The notes under the pieces: generated by a model
The model's input: the letters and a program-made list of their open reading frames with translations, nothing else
The model's database searches: none
What the model was told of the DNA's origin: nothing
Source of the DNA: Breznakibacter xylanolyticus
Lineage (GTDB): Bacteria > Bacteroidota > Bacteroidia > Bacteroidales > Marinilabiliaceae
NCBI RefSeq assembly: GCF_003254275.1
Contig: NZ_QKZK01000020.1
Span: 1 to 59,876 of the forward strand
DNA: 59,876 bases
Direction: 5' to 3'
Shown: positions 10,914 through 20,480 of the stretch, in pieces
Layout: each line of letters begins with the position of its first letter
Position numbering within the stretch: the stretch's first letter is position 1
Program-made: the position numbers and the translations under genes

Positions 10914-13124
10914 TTAGGTGGTTCCCAAAATTTCGAGCACAGCCCTGACGTGTGCGACGGAGTCGATTTGGTACGACGCATTGGTTCGCGTGTGGCCAAC
11001 TTTGATGCTGATGGTATTGGCCGGCAATTCTCTAAACATGTATTCATCGGTGTAATCATCCCCAATGGCAATGATGAAGTCGTGGTGACGGTTCCCCAGG
11101 AACTGCAATGCGGCGCTTCCTTTATTGATGCCGCCGTTTTTCACCTCTATCACTTTATTTCCTTCCATGATTTCGAGGTTCATGTTTGAGATAAGATGGG
11201 TCAGCTCGTCTTTCAGCTCCTTGGCTCTCTTTTCACCTTGTTCGGGTTCTGCCTTGCGGTAGTGCCACACCAATGAGTAGTTTTTTGTTTCGATAAACGT
11301 TCCCGGTGTTCGATCCACAAACCCCTCGAGCAACGGGCGGATGCCATCCATCCATTTATTATTCACGACTTGTGGCATTTGCCAGGTTTGCTGACTCCGT
11401 TTAATCCACACGCCATGTTCCGCAATCAGGTTGACCGGAATGTTGTCGAACCATTTGCCAAGCGTGTCCTTATCGCGTCCGCTGATGATGGTGACCAGGT
11501 TTTTTGGGTTTAGGGTCAGTTGTTTGATGATGTTGAGAACTTGCTGATCGGGTTTGGCTTCCTGTGGCGTTTTGAAAAATGGCATCAGGGTTCCATCGTA
11601 ATCTAAAAAGATCACCCGTTGTGCGGCCAATCGGTATTTTTCTACAATGGTTTGAACCACAGCAGGAGTTACTCTTCGTGTGTTGTATTCCGATTGCAGG
11701 TGTTGAACTTTGTGCATGCTGTTGACAAATTCGGCGGCCCATTTAAACACATCATATCGTTTGATGCGATCTTGCAGGCGTTCCATCCGCTCCTGTTGCT
11801 CGTCTGCAGGCATCGAGATGGCTTGCCGGATGGCTTCGGCAATCTCGTTGTCATTATTGGGGTTTACCAGAATGGCTTCGCCCAATTCCTTGGCAGCTCC
11901 GGCCATTTCGCTGAGAATAATGCAGCCATCAATGCCGGTACGTGCTGCAACGTATTCTTTTGCCACCAGGTTCATTCCGTCGCGCACTGGGGTGATGAGT
12001 GCCACATCACACGCATGGTATAACTCAACCAGGTTTTGGTAGGGCATAGATCGATAGAAATACCAAATGGGGGTGTAATTGATGTCCCCAAACATCCCGT
12101 TGATTTTACCCACCAGTTCATCCACCTCTTTTTTGAGTAGCTGATAATGCTCCACTTCGTCACGACTGGGAACGGCCAACATGATGAGTGTCACCTTTTG
12201 ACGATATTCAGGGTAGTTTTGTAAAAAATTGGCAAATGCCTTGAGCCGATGCGGGATGCCTTTGGTGTAGTCCATCCGGTCGATGGAGAGGATCAGTTTG
12301 CGATCGGGTGATTGCAAGATGAAATCTTCAAGTTGCTTGGTGAAATCCGATTTTTCGTTCTCTGATTGTTTGTCCAGATGTCGGGATGACTCGTGGAACT
12401 TCATGTAGTCGATGCCCATTGGAAAAGCATCTACCAAAATGAGTCGATCGGGGGCGTTGATGTGGTTGAGCGTAATGTCGTAGCCAATCAATCGGCGCAC
12501 GCAACTGAAAAAGTGGCGTTCGTAATCGAAGGTGTGAAAGCCAATCAAATCAGCCCCTAACAGGCCATTAAGGATTTCCATACGCCAGGGCAGGAGTCGA
12601 AAGACTTCAAATGATGGAAACGGAATGTGAAGGAAAAAGCCAATGGTAACCGATGGTTTGGTTTCTTTGATCATTTGTGGAACCAGCAGTAAATGATAAT
12701 CGTGTATCCATATATAATCGTCGTCTCCAATGATCGAGAGTGCTGCATCGGCAAATTTTCGGTTGACGTTCACGTACGATTCCCAATCGGCTGCATCATA
12801 TTCAGCATATTGTGTGAAGTAGTGAAACAAAGGCCAGATGGTTTTGTTACAAAATCCTTCGTAATAATGTAAGGTTTCGTTGTGAGTCAGATGTACCGGG
12901 ATGCACTTTTCTTCTTTGAGCATGGCATTCATCTCCAGTAGCTGTTCTGTGGTGCATGTGTCGAGTTCCACACCGGGCCATCCGATCCACGACCCTTCAA
13001 ATTGTCCGTAAACGGACTTCATGCCGGTGGCTAATCCTCCCACACTGGGGATTAATTCAATTTTTTCATCATTTTTTTTTACGCTAAATGGCAATCGGTT
13101 TGAAAGGATATGGAGTTTGGTCAT
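10914..13124 (-). CDS. Bifunctional trehalose-6-phosphate synthase/phosphatase
   Basis: Cytoplasmic 736-residue fusion. The N-terminal GT20 synthase (about 1-470) joins UDP-glucose and glucose-6-phosphate: it has the SVGGLATGM loop near 27-35, WIHDYHLLLVPQM near 138, SIDRMDYTKGI near 281 and VRDGMNLVAKEY near 382. The C-terminal HAD phosphatase (about 490-736) removes the phosphate to give trehalose: it has the DYDGTLMPFF nucleophile motif near 509 and IGDDYTDEYMF near 686. Both active sites look complete. The gene is divergent from a GH15 hydrolase gene at 13346, which suggests a balanced trehalose synthesis and breakdown locus. Trehalose would serve as osmolyte or stress protectant. Confidence 0.92.
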   Translation of the reverse strand: MTKLHILSNRLPFSVKKNDEKIELIPSVGGLATGMKSVYGQFEGSWIGWPGVELDTCTTEQLLEMNAMLKEEKCIPVHLTHNETLHYYEGFCNKTIWPLFHYFTQYAEYDAADWESYVNVNRKFADAALSIIGDDDYIWIHDYHLLLVPQMIKETKPSVTIGFFLHIPFPSFEVFRLLPWRMEILNGLLGADLIGFHTFDYERHFFSCVRRLIGYDITLNHINAPDRLILVDAFPMGIDYMKFHESSRHLDKQSENEKSDFTKQLEDFILQSPDRKLILSIDRMDYTKGIPHRLKAFANFLQNYPEYRQKVTLIMLAVPSRDEVEHYQLLKKEVDELVGKINGMFGDINYTPIWYFYRSMPYQNLVELYHACDVALITPVRDGMNLVAKEYVAARTGIDGCIILSEMAGAAKELGEAILVNPNNDNEIAEAIRQAISMPADEQQERMERLQDRIKRYDVFKWAAEFVNSMHKVQHLQSEYNTRRVTPAVVQTIVEKYRLAAQRVIFLDYDGTLMPFFKTPQEAKPDQQVLNIIKQLTLNPKNLVTIISGRDKDTLGKWFDNIPVNLIAEHGVWIKRSQQTWQMPQVVNNKWMDGIRPLLEGFVDRTPGTFIETKNYSLVWHYRKAEPEQGEKRAKELKDELTHLISNMNLEIMEGNKVIEVKNGGINKGSAALQFLGNRHHDFIIAIGDDYTDEYMFRELPANTISIKVGHTRTNASYQIDSVAHVRAVLEILGTT

Positions 13125-13345
13125 TTGAAATGAGTTTATAATGGTGTTATGTTAATATTCGTGGGGCGAATCTGCCCTTTTTATATGTGATTAAGTCTGT
13201 TTTTTCGAGGCTGAAAGCAGGTGGTGATTGCTGTTGAGATTTCCCAATATACTAAAAAAATGGCTATATTACCTGAATGTTTAGATGATGATGCCCCCAT
13301 GTTGTTGACATGTTGACCGTGTGGGCGTATTAAAACGATTAGATT

Positions 13346-15193
13346 ATGAATAACTTACACTATGGCGTGATTGGCAATTGTAAAAGTGCCGCATTGATTT
13401 TGAAAAATGGTTCCATCGATTGGTTTTGTGTTCCCAAATTTGACTCCCCATCTATGTTTGCCCGCATTTTAGATGAGAAGAAAGGTGGTTCGTGGGGAAT
13501 TGATGTGAAAGACCTGAAAACGACTTCGCAACGATATGAATTTCGCACCAATATTCTCATCACGACTTTTGTGTCAGAAACGGGCGTGATTGAAATACAT
13601 GACTTTATGCCCCGCTATTTGTCCGAAAGCGGTGAGATATATAACCCTTGTGACATTGTGCGTTACATTCGATTGGTGAGTGGTGTTTGTTCCATTCGCG
13701 TCAATTTTGATCCCCGAATGGAGTATGCACATCCTCAAACCCATGTCGATGTGCGAACTGATTACATCAAAGCATTTACCATTGGTAAAGAATATGAATC
13801 GGTTTATCTCTATACCGATCTTCCCAAACAAGATGTTGTAAATGGGAATTGGATTGATATCAATGAGGATCGTTTCATGTTGTTATGTTATAATCAAAAA
13901 TTGTTGCGTCAGGATATTCAACGCACCAATTTAAAACTGCAACGCACCAAGGTTTATTGGTTAAATTGGGCTGAGCGTACCACGCGTTACAAGTTCTTCA
14001 CCGAAGAAATCATTCGCAGTGCCTTGGTGTTAAAAATGCTCAGTTACGATAAAACCGGAGCTATTTTAGCTGCTTTAACCACCTCCTTGCCCGAGACCGT
14101 TGGCGAAGAACGCAACTGGGATTACCGTTTTTGTTGGATACGCGATGCCTCCATGGTGATTCGCATCATGTCGCAATTGGGGCATGTGAAGATGGCTCAA
14201 AAATATTTGCGTTACATCATTGGGTTATTGCCCGAGAAAGGGCATAAAATGCAAATCATGTACGGCATTGATGGCGAACGCAAATTGACCGAAAAAACGC
14301 TGTCACATTTGAGCGGGTACGCTAATTCACGGCCGGTCAGGGTGGGAAATGCGGCTTATCATCAAAAGCAGAACGATATTTATGGCATCCTCATGGATGT
14401 GATTCATCAGCATTTCAAGTTATATACCACCACGTTGGAGTTTGGGGAAGATTTGTGGACTGTGGTGCGCAGCATCATGCGAACGGTGTCAAAAAACTGG
14501 CAAAAACCCGACCGTGGCATCTGGGAGTTACGCAATGAGAACCGTCATTTTGTGTTTAGCAAGGTGCTTTGTTGGATGGCGGCCGATAGGGGCGTGAAGA
14601 TTGCCGAAATTCTCAATCAACCCCGGTATATTGAGCGTTGGACGTTGTTGCGTGAGGAGATTCGGAACGATATTCTTCGCAACGGGTGGAGCGAATCGCG
14701 TCAGTCGTTCACGCAGGCTTATGGCTTTGAGGATATGGATGCTTCGTTGTTGTTGATGGAGACTTATGGTTTCTTACCGGCTTCTGATGAACGGTTTCGG
14801 AAAACGGTTGAGGCCATTGCCGAGGATTTGTCGAACAATGGTTTGTTATATCGCTATAAAAATAAGGATGACTTTGGGTTGCCTCAGTCAGCATTTACCA
14901 TTTGCACCTTTTGGCTCATCAATGCCTTGTTTAAAATTGGAAAGCACGATGATGCCCGCCGCCGTTTTGTGCAACTGCTAAAGTCGGGGAATCACCTTGG
15001 CCTTTTCAGCGAAGATTTGGACTTTAAAACCCGTCGATTGCTGGGTAACTTTCCGCAGGCATATTCGCATCTGGCCTTGATTGAAACGGCTGTCACGGTA
15101 TCGGGCATCGAGATGGGCGAAGATGAAAAGATTCTTTCGTCTTTGATGAGCGACGAAACGACGTCGTTGAGTCATGCCCAAACGGGCGTCTGA
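13346..15193 (+). CDS. Glycoside hydrolase family 15 (trehalase or glucoamylase-like)
   Basis: A 615-residue cytoplasmic enzyme without signal peptide. The N-terminal beta-sandwich begins GVIGNCKSAALI and SIDWFCVPKFDSPSMFA, then the (alpha/alpha)6 barrel has RNWDYRFCWIRDAS near 255 and the general-acid region PDRGIWELR near 391. The general base is expected in LFSEDLDF near 553, followed by the family signature GNFPQAYSHLALIE. GH15 covers glucoamylases, glucodextranases and trehalases. Divergent pairing with the trehalose synthase fusion makes trehalase the best guess, because an exported starch enzyme would need a signal peptide. Start at the ATG at 13346. Confidence 0.85.
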   Translation: MNNLHYGVIGNCKSAALILKNGSIDWFCVPKFDSPSMFARILDEKKGGSWGIDVKDLKTTSQRYEFRTNILITTFVSETGVIEIHDFMPRYLSESGEIYNPCDIVRYIRLVSGVCSIRVNFDPRMEYAHPQTHVDVRTDYIKAFTIGKEYESVYLYTDLPKQDVVNGNWIDINEDRFMLLCYNQKLLRQDIQRTNLKLQRTKVYWLNWAERTTRYKFFTEEIIRSALVLKMLSYDKTGAILAALTTSLPETVGEERNWDYRFCWIRDASMVIRIMSQLGHVKMAQKYLRYIIGLLPEKGHKMQIMYGIDGERKLTEKTLSHLSGYANSRPVRVGNAAYHQKQNDIYGILMDVIHQHFKLYTTTLEFGEDLWTVVRSIMRTVSKNWQKPDRGIWELRNENRHFVFSKVLCWMAADRGVKIAEILNQPRYIERWTLLREEIRNDILRNGWSESRQSFTQAYGFEDMDASLLLMETYGFLPASDERFRKTVEAIAEDLSNNGLLYRYKNKDDFGLPQSAFTICTFWLINALFKIGKHDDARRRFVQLLKSGNHLGLFSEDLDFKTRRLLGNFPQAYSHLALIETAVTVSGIEMGEDEKILSSLMSDETTSLSHAQTGV

Positions 15194-15200
15194 GGTCGTT

Positions 15201-15947
15201 TTATCGGTTCAGCCACTCTTTAAACCCCGGCGTGTTGTTAAAACTCACAAACACATCCTGGTTAAATGGTGGTCGGATGGTCAGTTTGATGCGGCTTTTG
15301 GAGGCGTGGTACATGGTGTCGATGGCCTCGATGTGAATGATCATTTGACGGTTGATACGATAAAAGTGCCGGGGATTGAGCATGCCTTCCAGTTTGTCGA
15401 GTGTGAAGTCGACATCGTAGGTTTTGCCTTCAAAGGTGGTGAAGAACACATTGCCATCGGTGGTGAAGAAGTGGGAAATGTCACTGCATTTCACCGTCAC
15501 CATTTTTTGCCCCACATACACCACCAATCGTTCGCGATATTCGGTGCGTTGGGTGAGGGTGGCAATGAGCGCTTCATAATCAATGGGCGATGAATGAGTG
15601 GTGCGTTGATATTTATCCATGGCACCTTTCAGCGCTTGCTCGTCGATGGGCTTCAGCAGGTAATCAATGCTGTTGACTTTAAATGCTTTGATGGCATACT
15701 GGTCGTAGGCGGTGGTGAAGATGACGGGCGTGTTGACCTGAGTTTGCTCAAAGATGCTGAACGAGATGCCATCCGATAGTTGAATGTCGCAAAATATCAG
15801 CTGCGGTGTGTTGTTTTTCAGCCAGGAAACCGCCTCGCGCACCGATTCGATTTTGGCCACGATGTGCGCCTCCGGAATCAGCTTTTGTATCATTTCGGCC
15901 AGGTTGTTGGCCGCCAGCGCTTCGTCTTCTATGATGAGGATGTTCAT
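15201..15947 (-). CDS. LytTR-family response regulator
   Basis: A 248-residue transcription factor with an N-terminal receiver domain (acidic pair near ED7-8, phosphoacceptor D54 in IFCDIQLSD, conserved T79 and K99 in DYLLKP) and a C-terminal LytTR DNA-binding domain from about 145 (HFYRINRQMIIH is typical). It begins 17 bases after the kinase stop, in the same operon. LytTR regulators bind imperfect direct repeats, but I could not identify a site. The gene ends eight bases from the convergent GH15 stop codon, so no terminator lies between them. Confidence 0.92.
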   Translation of the reverse strand: MNILIIEDEALAANNLAEMIQKLIPEAHIVAKIESVREAVSWLKNNTPQLIFCDIQLSDGISFSIFEQTQVNTPVIFTTAYDQYAIKAFKVNSIDYLLKPIDEQALKGAMDKYQRTTHSSPIDYEALIATLTQRTEYRERLVVYVGQKMVTVKCSDISHFFTTDGNVFFTTFEGKTYDVDFTLDKLEGMLNPRHFYRINRQMIIHIEAIDTMYHASKSRIKLTIRPPFNQDVFVSFNNTPGFKEWLNR

Positions 15948-15964
15948 GTGTTTTGGGGTGTTGA

Positions 15965-17017
15965 TTATTCGTCCAGCAGCGGAATGTGTGCTTCGAATTG
16001 ATTGCCATTCAGTGCAAAGGTGCAGGGCAAATCGCTCAGGTGCTCATAGCGTTGAATGATATTTTTCTGTCCAATGCCATTGGAGGGCTCCAGGGTTGTG
16101 CGTAATCGCAACGTGTTGGTGATCACCAGGTGGGTGTCGCTGCTGCGGATAGTGATGTTCAGTGGGTGAGCGGTGGAGATTTCGTTGTGTTTGATGGCGT
16201 TTTCGATGATGAGTTGAAGTGCCAGCGGAACCACATAGCGATTGCGCGTTTCGTCATTCAAATGAATGTGCAATTGCAGATTCTCCCCAAACCGGATGGT
16301 TTGCAAAAAATGGTACGACTGTAAAAACGCCAGTTCATCGGCCAACGGAACCACCAGTTTTTCGTTCACATCGAGCACATAGCGATAGATTTTCGAAAAC
16401 TTGTCTACAAATTCAATGGCTTTGTCGGGCGACATGCGAATCAGTGATGCCAGCGAGTTCAGGCTGTTGAACAGGAAGTGCGGGTTCACCTGGTTTTTCA
16501 ATGCCGCGTATTGGGTTTCGGCAATCTCCCGACGGAGTTGTTCGGTTTCAATTTTCGATTTCATCCACTCCCGAAACAGGTATTGCCCTTCGTGCACAGC
16601 TACCGACATGCTGTTGATGATGATGGAAATGGTGGCAATTTGGAACCAGATGGCAGTTAGTGAGTTTTCAAAATCATCCATCTGTTCTTTGCCAAAAGTG
16701 AAAATAAACAGGCTAAACACAAGGGAGCTACCCGCCACGCTAATCATGTTGGTGCTCACCAGTTCAATGAATACCCGTTTGGATTTACTCTTGTGCCAGG
16801 GATAGCGCGTGTTTAAAATTAGTTTTGAAAACAGCATCACTGCCGATGCGTTCAGGACGGTTGCTAGTAGCGAGAACACGATGTTGATGACAATAATGTT
16901 CGCGTGTATGTCACAGCGATATGACAGGTTCCCAATGACAAAATACAACGGGATGAGCGTGCATGTCATCAGGCACAGAATGAAAATCCATTTGAGGTGT
17001 TTGATGGTTGTGTTCAT
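15965..17017 (-). CDS. Sensor histidine kinase, LytS/YehU type
   Basis: A 350-residue membrane sensor with four predicted transmembrane helices (about 9-29, 42-66, 88-108, 121-141) and no periplasmic sensor domain. The His_kinase domain follows, with phosphoacceptor H180 in NQVNPHFLFNSLNSLA and an ATPase N-box QLIIENAIKHN near 275. This kinase class works with LytTR regulators, and the partner gene starts 17 bases downstream. The kinase gene itself starts 19 bases after the TonB-receptor stop, so receptor, kinase and regulator form one transcript. Confidence 0.92.
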   Translation of the reverse strand: MNTTIKHLKWIFILCLMTCTLIPLYFVIGNLSYRCDIHANIIVINIVFSLLATVLNASAVMLFSKLILNTRYPWHKSKSKRVFIELVSTNMISVAGSSLVFSLFIFTFGKEQMDDFENSLTAIWFQIATISIIINSMSVAVHEGQYLFREWMKSKIETEQLRREIAETQYAALKNQVNPHFLFNSLNSLASLIRMSPDKAIEFVDKFSKIYRYVLDVNEKLVVPLADELAFLQSYHFLQTIRFGENLQLHIHLNDETRNRYVVPLALQLIIENAIKHNEISTAHPLNITIRSSDTHLVITNTLRLRTTLEPSNGIGQKNIIQRYEHLSDLPCTFALNGNQFEAHIPLLDE

Positions 17018-17036
17018 GGTGCGATGGGCGGTAAAA

Positions 17037-19424
17037 TTAAAAAGTTATCCGGTATTGCATCATGGGGAAGAATCCCAATTGATAGTTTTCCACCACTTGA
17101 TTCTTGGATTGACTATAACTTTCGTTGAGCACGTTTTTGTGGTCGGTGAGGTTCTCAAAATAGAGTTGCCACTCCTGTGTGATGTTGTTTTTGTTGATTT
17201 TGTAGCTGATTTTAAAGTCGGTTTTAAAGAAATCGGGGTGTCGGGTTTCAAACGCCTGGCTTTCGTCGTACTCGGTTTCGCCGGTTTGACGTGAGCGCCC
17301 CTCGTCAATGGGGATGCGGCGTTTTCCGCCGGCCATGGTCACTTTCACATCCAGCGACAGCGCTTGGGTGGGGCTCAGCTTAAATTCTTTGCCGCCCAAC
17401 AGGTTCACCACATAGTTGCCGTTGAAAGCGGTGTTTCGCGTCACTGCGTCGCTTCCCCGGTAGGTCGATTCAAACAGTGAGGCGGTTACCAAATAGTAGT
17501 AGCCGTGGTTCAGAAAGTGTTCCAGTGTGAGCTCCAATCCGTAGTTGTTACCGGTTCCCCGGTTCACCAGGCTGTCTTCGGCTTCGATGCCCCAGTGCGC
17601 GCCGCCGTTGATTAGGCTGAAATACGACGGGGCAGTTTCAACGGGCACATCATATAACCATTGGTAATACACCTCTGTTTTGATGCGCATGTGATGGTTG
17701 ATGTTCCAGTCATGGCCGGCCACCATCTGGTGCGACTTGGTGAAATCGAGGTGCTTGTTGGTTTCAATGGCTTGCCCGTTGGCCATGAGGGTTTTTAAAT
17801 AGTACACCGACAGGGGATGGGTTTTGGCGTGCATGCCATAGCCCACGTTGATTTTTCGTGATGGGGCATATTGCCACGATGCGCCCAAGCGTGGCTCTAT
17901 GGCCGTGTGATGGCTCAGGGTGTGGTGCAGCAGGTTCACCCCGGGTGTGATGCTGATGTTGTGACCCATTTTGCTGATGAATTGCGCATAACTCCGCAAT
18001 AGGTAACCGCCTTGACCCAATGGTTTGCCGGTGTTGAGTCGCTCTTTCAGCCCGTGGATGTCATCGTCCCAGGTTTGGGTGTACATGTCGTAGCCCATTT
18101 GGTCGATGCTGATGCCGGCTTTGCTCGAGAGCGAGGCACTGAATTTAGTGCCGGTGGTGAAAGCGGCGCTCAGTCGGTATTCCGAAATGTCGTGGGTCAC
18201 CGTGCGGGTTTTGTGGCCCTGTATGTCCAGCGTGTCGATGTCGGTGCCTCCGTTTTGATAGAGTGCCGACAGGGTGACTTTCGCGTAGGTTTTTGGGGTG
18301 AGGTAGTGCAAGTAGCTGATGCCGGTGGCGCCCATCTTTGAGCGGTTGTCCAAGTCCTGACCGTCGTTGCTGTACAGGTCGCGGTCGGCTTGCTTGCTGT
18401 CGAGCATCAGGATGCTGCTTTTGCCGCCCAACCCAAACATCGACACCTCGCCTTTGCGGGTGGGGAAGTGGAGTTTGAAGGTCACATCCTGATAATAGGG
18501 AATGCCCGACGTGCCCATGTTGAACCCTATTTTGTCGAACACCGCCAGAGTGGAATAACGATAGTTGACCAGGTACGAACTTTTGCCCGCCCGGCTGATG
18601 GGGCCTTCGCTGCCGCCTTCAAAGCCGTTGAAGCCTATTTGGAACAGGTGCTCGTACTGTTCGTTGTTGCCGTTGCGCATGCGCAGATCAAAGACTCCCG
18701 AGAGGGCGTTGCCATATTCGGCCGGGAAGGCACCCGTGAAAAAGTCAGAGTTGCGCAGCACATTGTTGTTGAGCATCCCAACCGGGCCGCCCGTGGTGCC
18801 GTTTTCGGCAAAGTGGTTGGGGTTGGGGATGTCCACGTCATCGAGCCGCCAAAGGAGCCCTTGTGGGGAATTGCCGCGTATAATAATGTCGTTGCGTGAA
18901 TCGTTGGCAAACGACACCCCTGCAAAGTTGGAGGCCATGCGCGCCACGTCGCCGCGACTGCCGGCATATTTCTCGGTCTCCTCCACGGTAAACGATCGGG
19001 CACTGATGAGCGCCATGTCGTTGATGGCCGATGTTTTGGGCTTGGAGGCCTTCACCGTTACCTCGCCAACGTTTTGGGTGCTTTCTTCCATCTCGATGTT
19101 GAGCAGCAGTTCCTTCCCCGATGTCAGCTCCAGGTTTTTTAAAACTACGGGTTGATACCCCAGAAAGTTGATTTCGAGGTTCACGCGTCCCACGCTGATG
19201 TTGGTGAGTTTAAACCACCCGTCACCGCTGCTGGTGGTTCCGATGGGTGGGGTGGATCCGGGTACCACCACCGTGGCGCCGGGCAGGGGTTGGCGGTTGG
19301 CTTTGTCGATGATTTGTCCCCGGATGGTTTGGGTTTGCTGTGCCATCAGCGGCATCGACAAACTGATCATCCATAAGATAACGTAACTCATTTTCAATCG
19401 GGCGAAGGGTGTTGTGCGTTTCAT
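17037..19424 (-). CDS. TonB-dependent outer-membrane receptor with carboxypeptidase-like N-domain
   Basis: A 795-residue receptor. A signal peptide (MSYVILWMISLSMPLMAQQ) is followed by a CarboxypepD_reg-like domain (IRGQIIDKANRQPLPGATV), a plug domain with DIIIRGNSPQGLLWRLDDV, and a 22-strand-type barrel ending MMQYRITF with a terminal Phe. It has no SusD partner, so it is not a complete polysaccharide locus. I start at 19424 (MKRTTPF): the frame is open to 19454, but a promoter box lies across that earlier start. It heads an operon with a histidine kinase and a LytTR regulator, an arrangement suggesting that the two-component pair controls the receptor. The ligand is unknown. Confidence 0.9.
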   Translation of the reverse strand: MKRTTPFARLKMSYVILWMISLSMPLMAQQTQTIRGQIIDKANRQPLPGATVVVPGSTPPIGTTSSGDGWFKLTNISVGRVNLEINFLGYQPVVLKNLELTSGKELLLNIEMEESTQNVGEVTVKASKPKTSAINDMALISARSFTVEETEKYAGSRGDVARMASNFAGVSFANDSRNDIIIRGNSPQGLLWRLDDVDIPNPNHFAENGTTGGPVGMLNNNVLRNSDFFTGAFPAEYGNALSGVFDLRMRNGNNEQYEHLFQIGFNGFEGGSEGPISRAGKSSYLVNYRYSTLAVFDKIGFNMGTSGIPYYQDVTFKLHFPTRKGEVSMFGLGGKSSILMLDSKQADRDLYSNDGQDLDNRSKMGATGISYLHYLTPKTYAKVTLSALYQNGGTDIDTLDIQGHKTRTVTHDISEYRLSAAFTTGTKFSASLSSKAGISIDQMGYDMYTQTWDDDIHGLKERLNTGKPLGQGGYLLRSYAQFISKMGHNISITPGVNLLHHTLSHHTAIEPRLGASWQYAPSRKINVGYGMHAKTHPLSVYYLKTLMANGQAIETNKHLDFTKSHQMVAGHDWNINHHMRIKTEVYYQWLYDVPVETAPSYFSLINGGAHWGIEAEDSLVNRGTGNNYGLELTLEHFLNHGYYYLVTASLFESTYRGSDAVTRNTAFNGNYVVNLLGGKEFKLSPTQALSLDVKVTMAGGKRRIPIDEGRSRQTGETEYDESQAFETRHPDFFKTDFKISYKINKNNITQEWQLYFENLTDHKNVLNESYSQSKNQVVENYQLGFFPMMQYRITF

Positions 19425-19447
19425 GTGAAAAGGGATTGATTTGAGTG

Positions 19448-19455
19448 CAAACATA
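19448..19455 (-). promoter_or_regulatory. Candidate -7 box (TATGTTTG) for the TonB-receptor operon
   Basis: Exact TAnnTTTG match on the minus strand, 23 bases before the start at 19424. A minus-strand TTTG lies 25 bases further upstream (19481-19484), slightly wide for a -33 box. Confidence 0.5.
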
Positions 19456-19563
19456 TCGGTCAGGGGGGAATGCCGAAACTCAAATCCCCTCAGTGGGTGA
19501 ATGGCGGTGGTGAACGGGTGATTGGAGCCCTCGAATGACTGAGTGCCTCACCAAACCTCCACT

Positions 19564-19596
19564 AAACCTTCAAGGTCTCAAAGACCTTGAAGGTTT
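19564..19596. repeat. Perfect 15-bp palindromic hairpin
   Basis: AAACCTTCAAGGTCT (19564-19578) is exactly repeated in reverse complement at 19582-19596 around a three-base loop. It lies between the TonB-receptor promoter region and the ftsE terminator. It has no T run on either strand, so it is more like a REP-type palindrome than a terminator. Confidence 0.8.
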
Positions 19597-19613
19597 AAAA
19601 TGACTAAAATATC

Positions 19614-19645
19614 CCACAAAAAAAACTCCCTTGTGGGGAGTCTTT
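19614..19645 (-). terminator. Terminator of ftsE
   Basis: Stem AACTCCC / GGGGAGT with a TTGT loop and a run of eight T residues on the minus strand, shortly after the ftsE stop codon. Confidence 0.8.
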
Positions 19646-19651
19646 TGATAA

Positions 19652-20389
19652 TTAGATGTCCAGTTCTATTTCTTCCTGCCCGGTTTCCACCAGGCGGGCG
19701 TTTTCGCATTTGAGCGTGCGCCCGGGATAGCGTTTGATGAGATTGTGGTTGTGTGTGGCCATGATCACCGATCGTCCCTCTTCGCGAATCATGTGCAGCA
19801 GTTTCATCAGTTCGTCGGATGTCTCGGGGTCGAGGTTGCCGGTGGGTTCGTCGGCCAATATCAGTTCGGGTTCGTTGAGCAGGGCTCGGGCAATGGCAAT
19901 GCGTTGTTGTTCGCCTCCCGAGAGCTGGTGTGGCATTTTGTACCCTTTGTGAACCATGTCGACCCGCGCCAGCACATCACGTATGCGCTTGTCCATCTCC
20001 TTTTTGTGTTTCCATCCCGTTGCCTGAAGTACAAACAGCAGGTTGTCGTACACCGATCGATCCATCAGCAATTGAAAATCCTGAAACACAATGCCCATCT
20101 TGCGTCGCAGGTAGGGGATTTCCTTTTTCTTAATTTTCTGCAAATGAAACCCCGAAACGTTGGCTTCGCCTTCGGCCAATGTTAGGTCGGCATACAGCGT
20201 TTTGAGCAGGCTCGATTTGCCGCTGCCCACTTTCCCAATAATGTACACAAATTCGCCTTTCTGAATTTTCAGGTTCACGTCTTTGAGCACCACGTTGTCT
20301 TCCTGGCGAATGAGCAGGTTGTGCAACGACACGACGGGTTCGTTGCTGTCGGCTGTATTATGGCTTGATGTTTGGCTGGTTTCGGTCAT
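19652..20389 (-). CDS. ftsE: Cell-division ABC transporter ATPase FtsE
   Basis: A 245-residue ABC ATPase with Walker A GKVGSGKS at 52-59, Q-loop FQDFQLL near 105, signature LSGGEQQR near 158 and Walker [13 protein letters not shown] near 178. The close similarity to FtsE is in the spacing and the [11 protein letters not shown] and MATHNH segments. FtsE with the membrane protein FtsX controls peptidoglycan hydrolases at division. No ftsX adjoins it here, which is usual in this phylum. I start at 20389 (MTETSQ); the open frame to 20455 would add an unrelated hydrophobic leader. A LolD-type ATPase is the main alternative. Confidence 0.82.
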   Translation of the reverse strand: MTETSQTSSHNTADSNEPVVSLHNLLIRQEDNVVLKDVNLKIQKGEFVYIIGKVGSGKSSLLKTLYADLTLAEGEANVSGFHLQKIKKKEIPYLRRKMGIVFQDFQLLMDRSVYDNLLFVLQATGWKHKKEMDKRIRDVLARVDMVHKGYKMPHQLSGGEQQRIAIARALLNEPELILADEPTGNLDPETSDELMKLLHMIREEGRSVIMATHNHNLIKRYPGRTLKCENARLVETGQEEIELDI

Positions 20390-20480
20390 GTGGTGATGTG
20401 TCTGTGGTTTGATGACGACAAAGATGGGCAAAAAAACTTTTTGAGGGCAAAACATTGCTCCTTATTAATCGATGTTGAAT

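Noticed and set aside
18565-19155. 196-codon open frame on the plus strand inside the TonB-receptor gene
   Set aside because: The receptor frame has a signal peptide and complete domains; the antisense frame is a by-product of its GC-rich codons.
17037-19424. Polysaccharide-utilisation locus around the TonB receptor
   Set aside because: There is no SusD-like lipoprotein and no linked glycoside hydrolase; the nearby GH15 enzyme is cytoplasmic and on the other strand.
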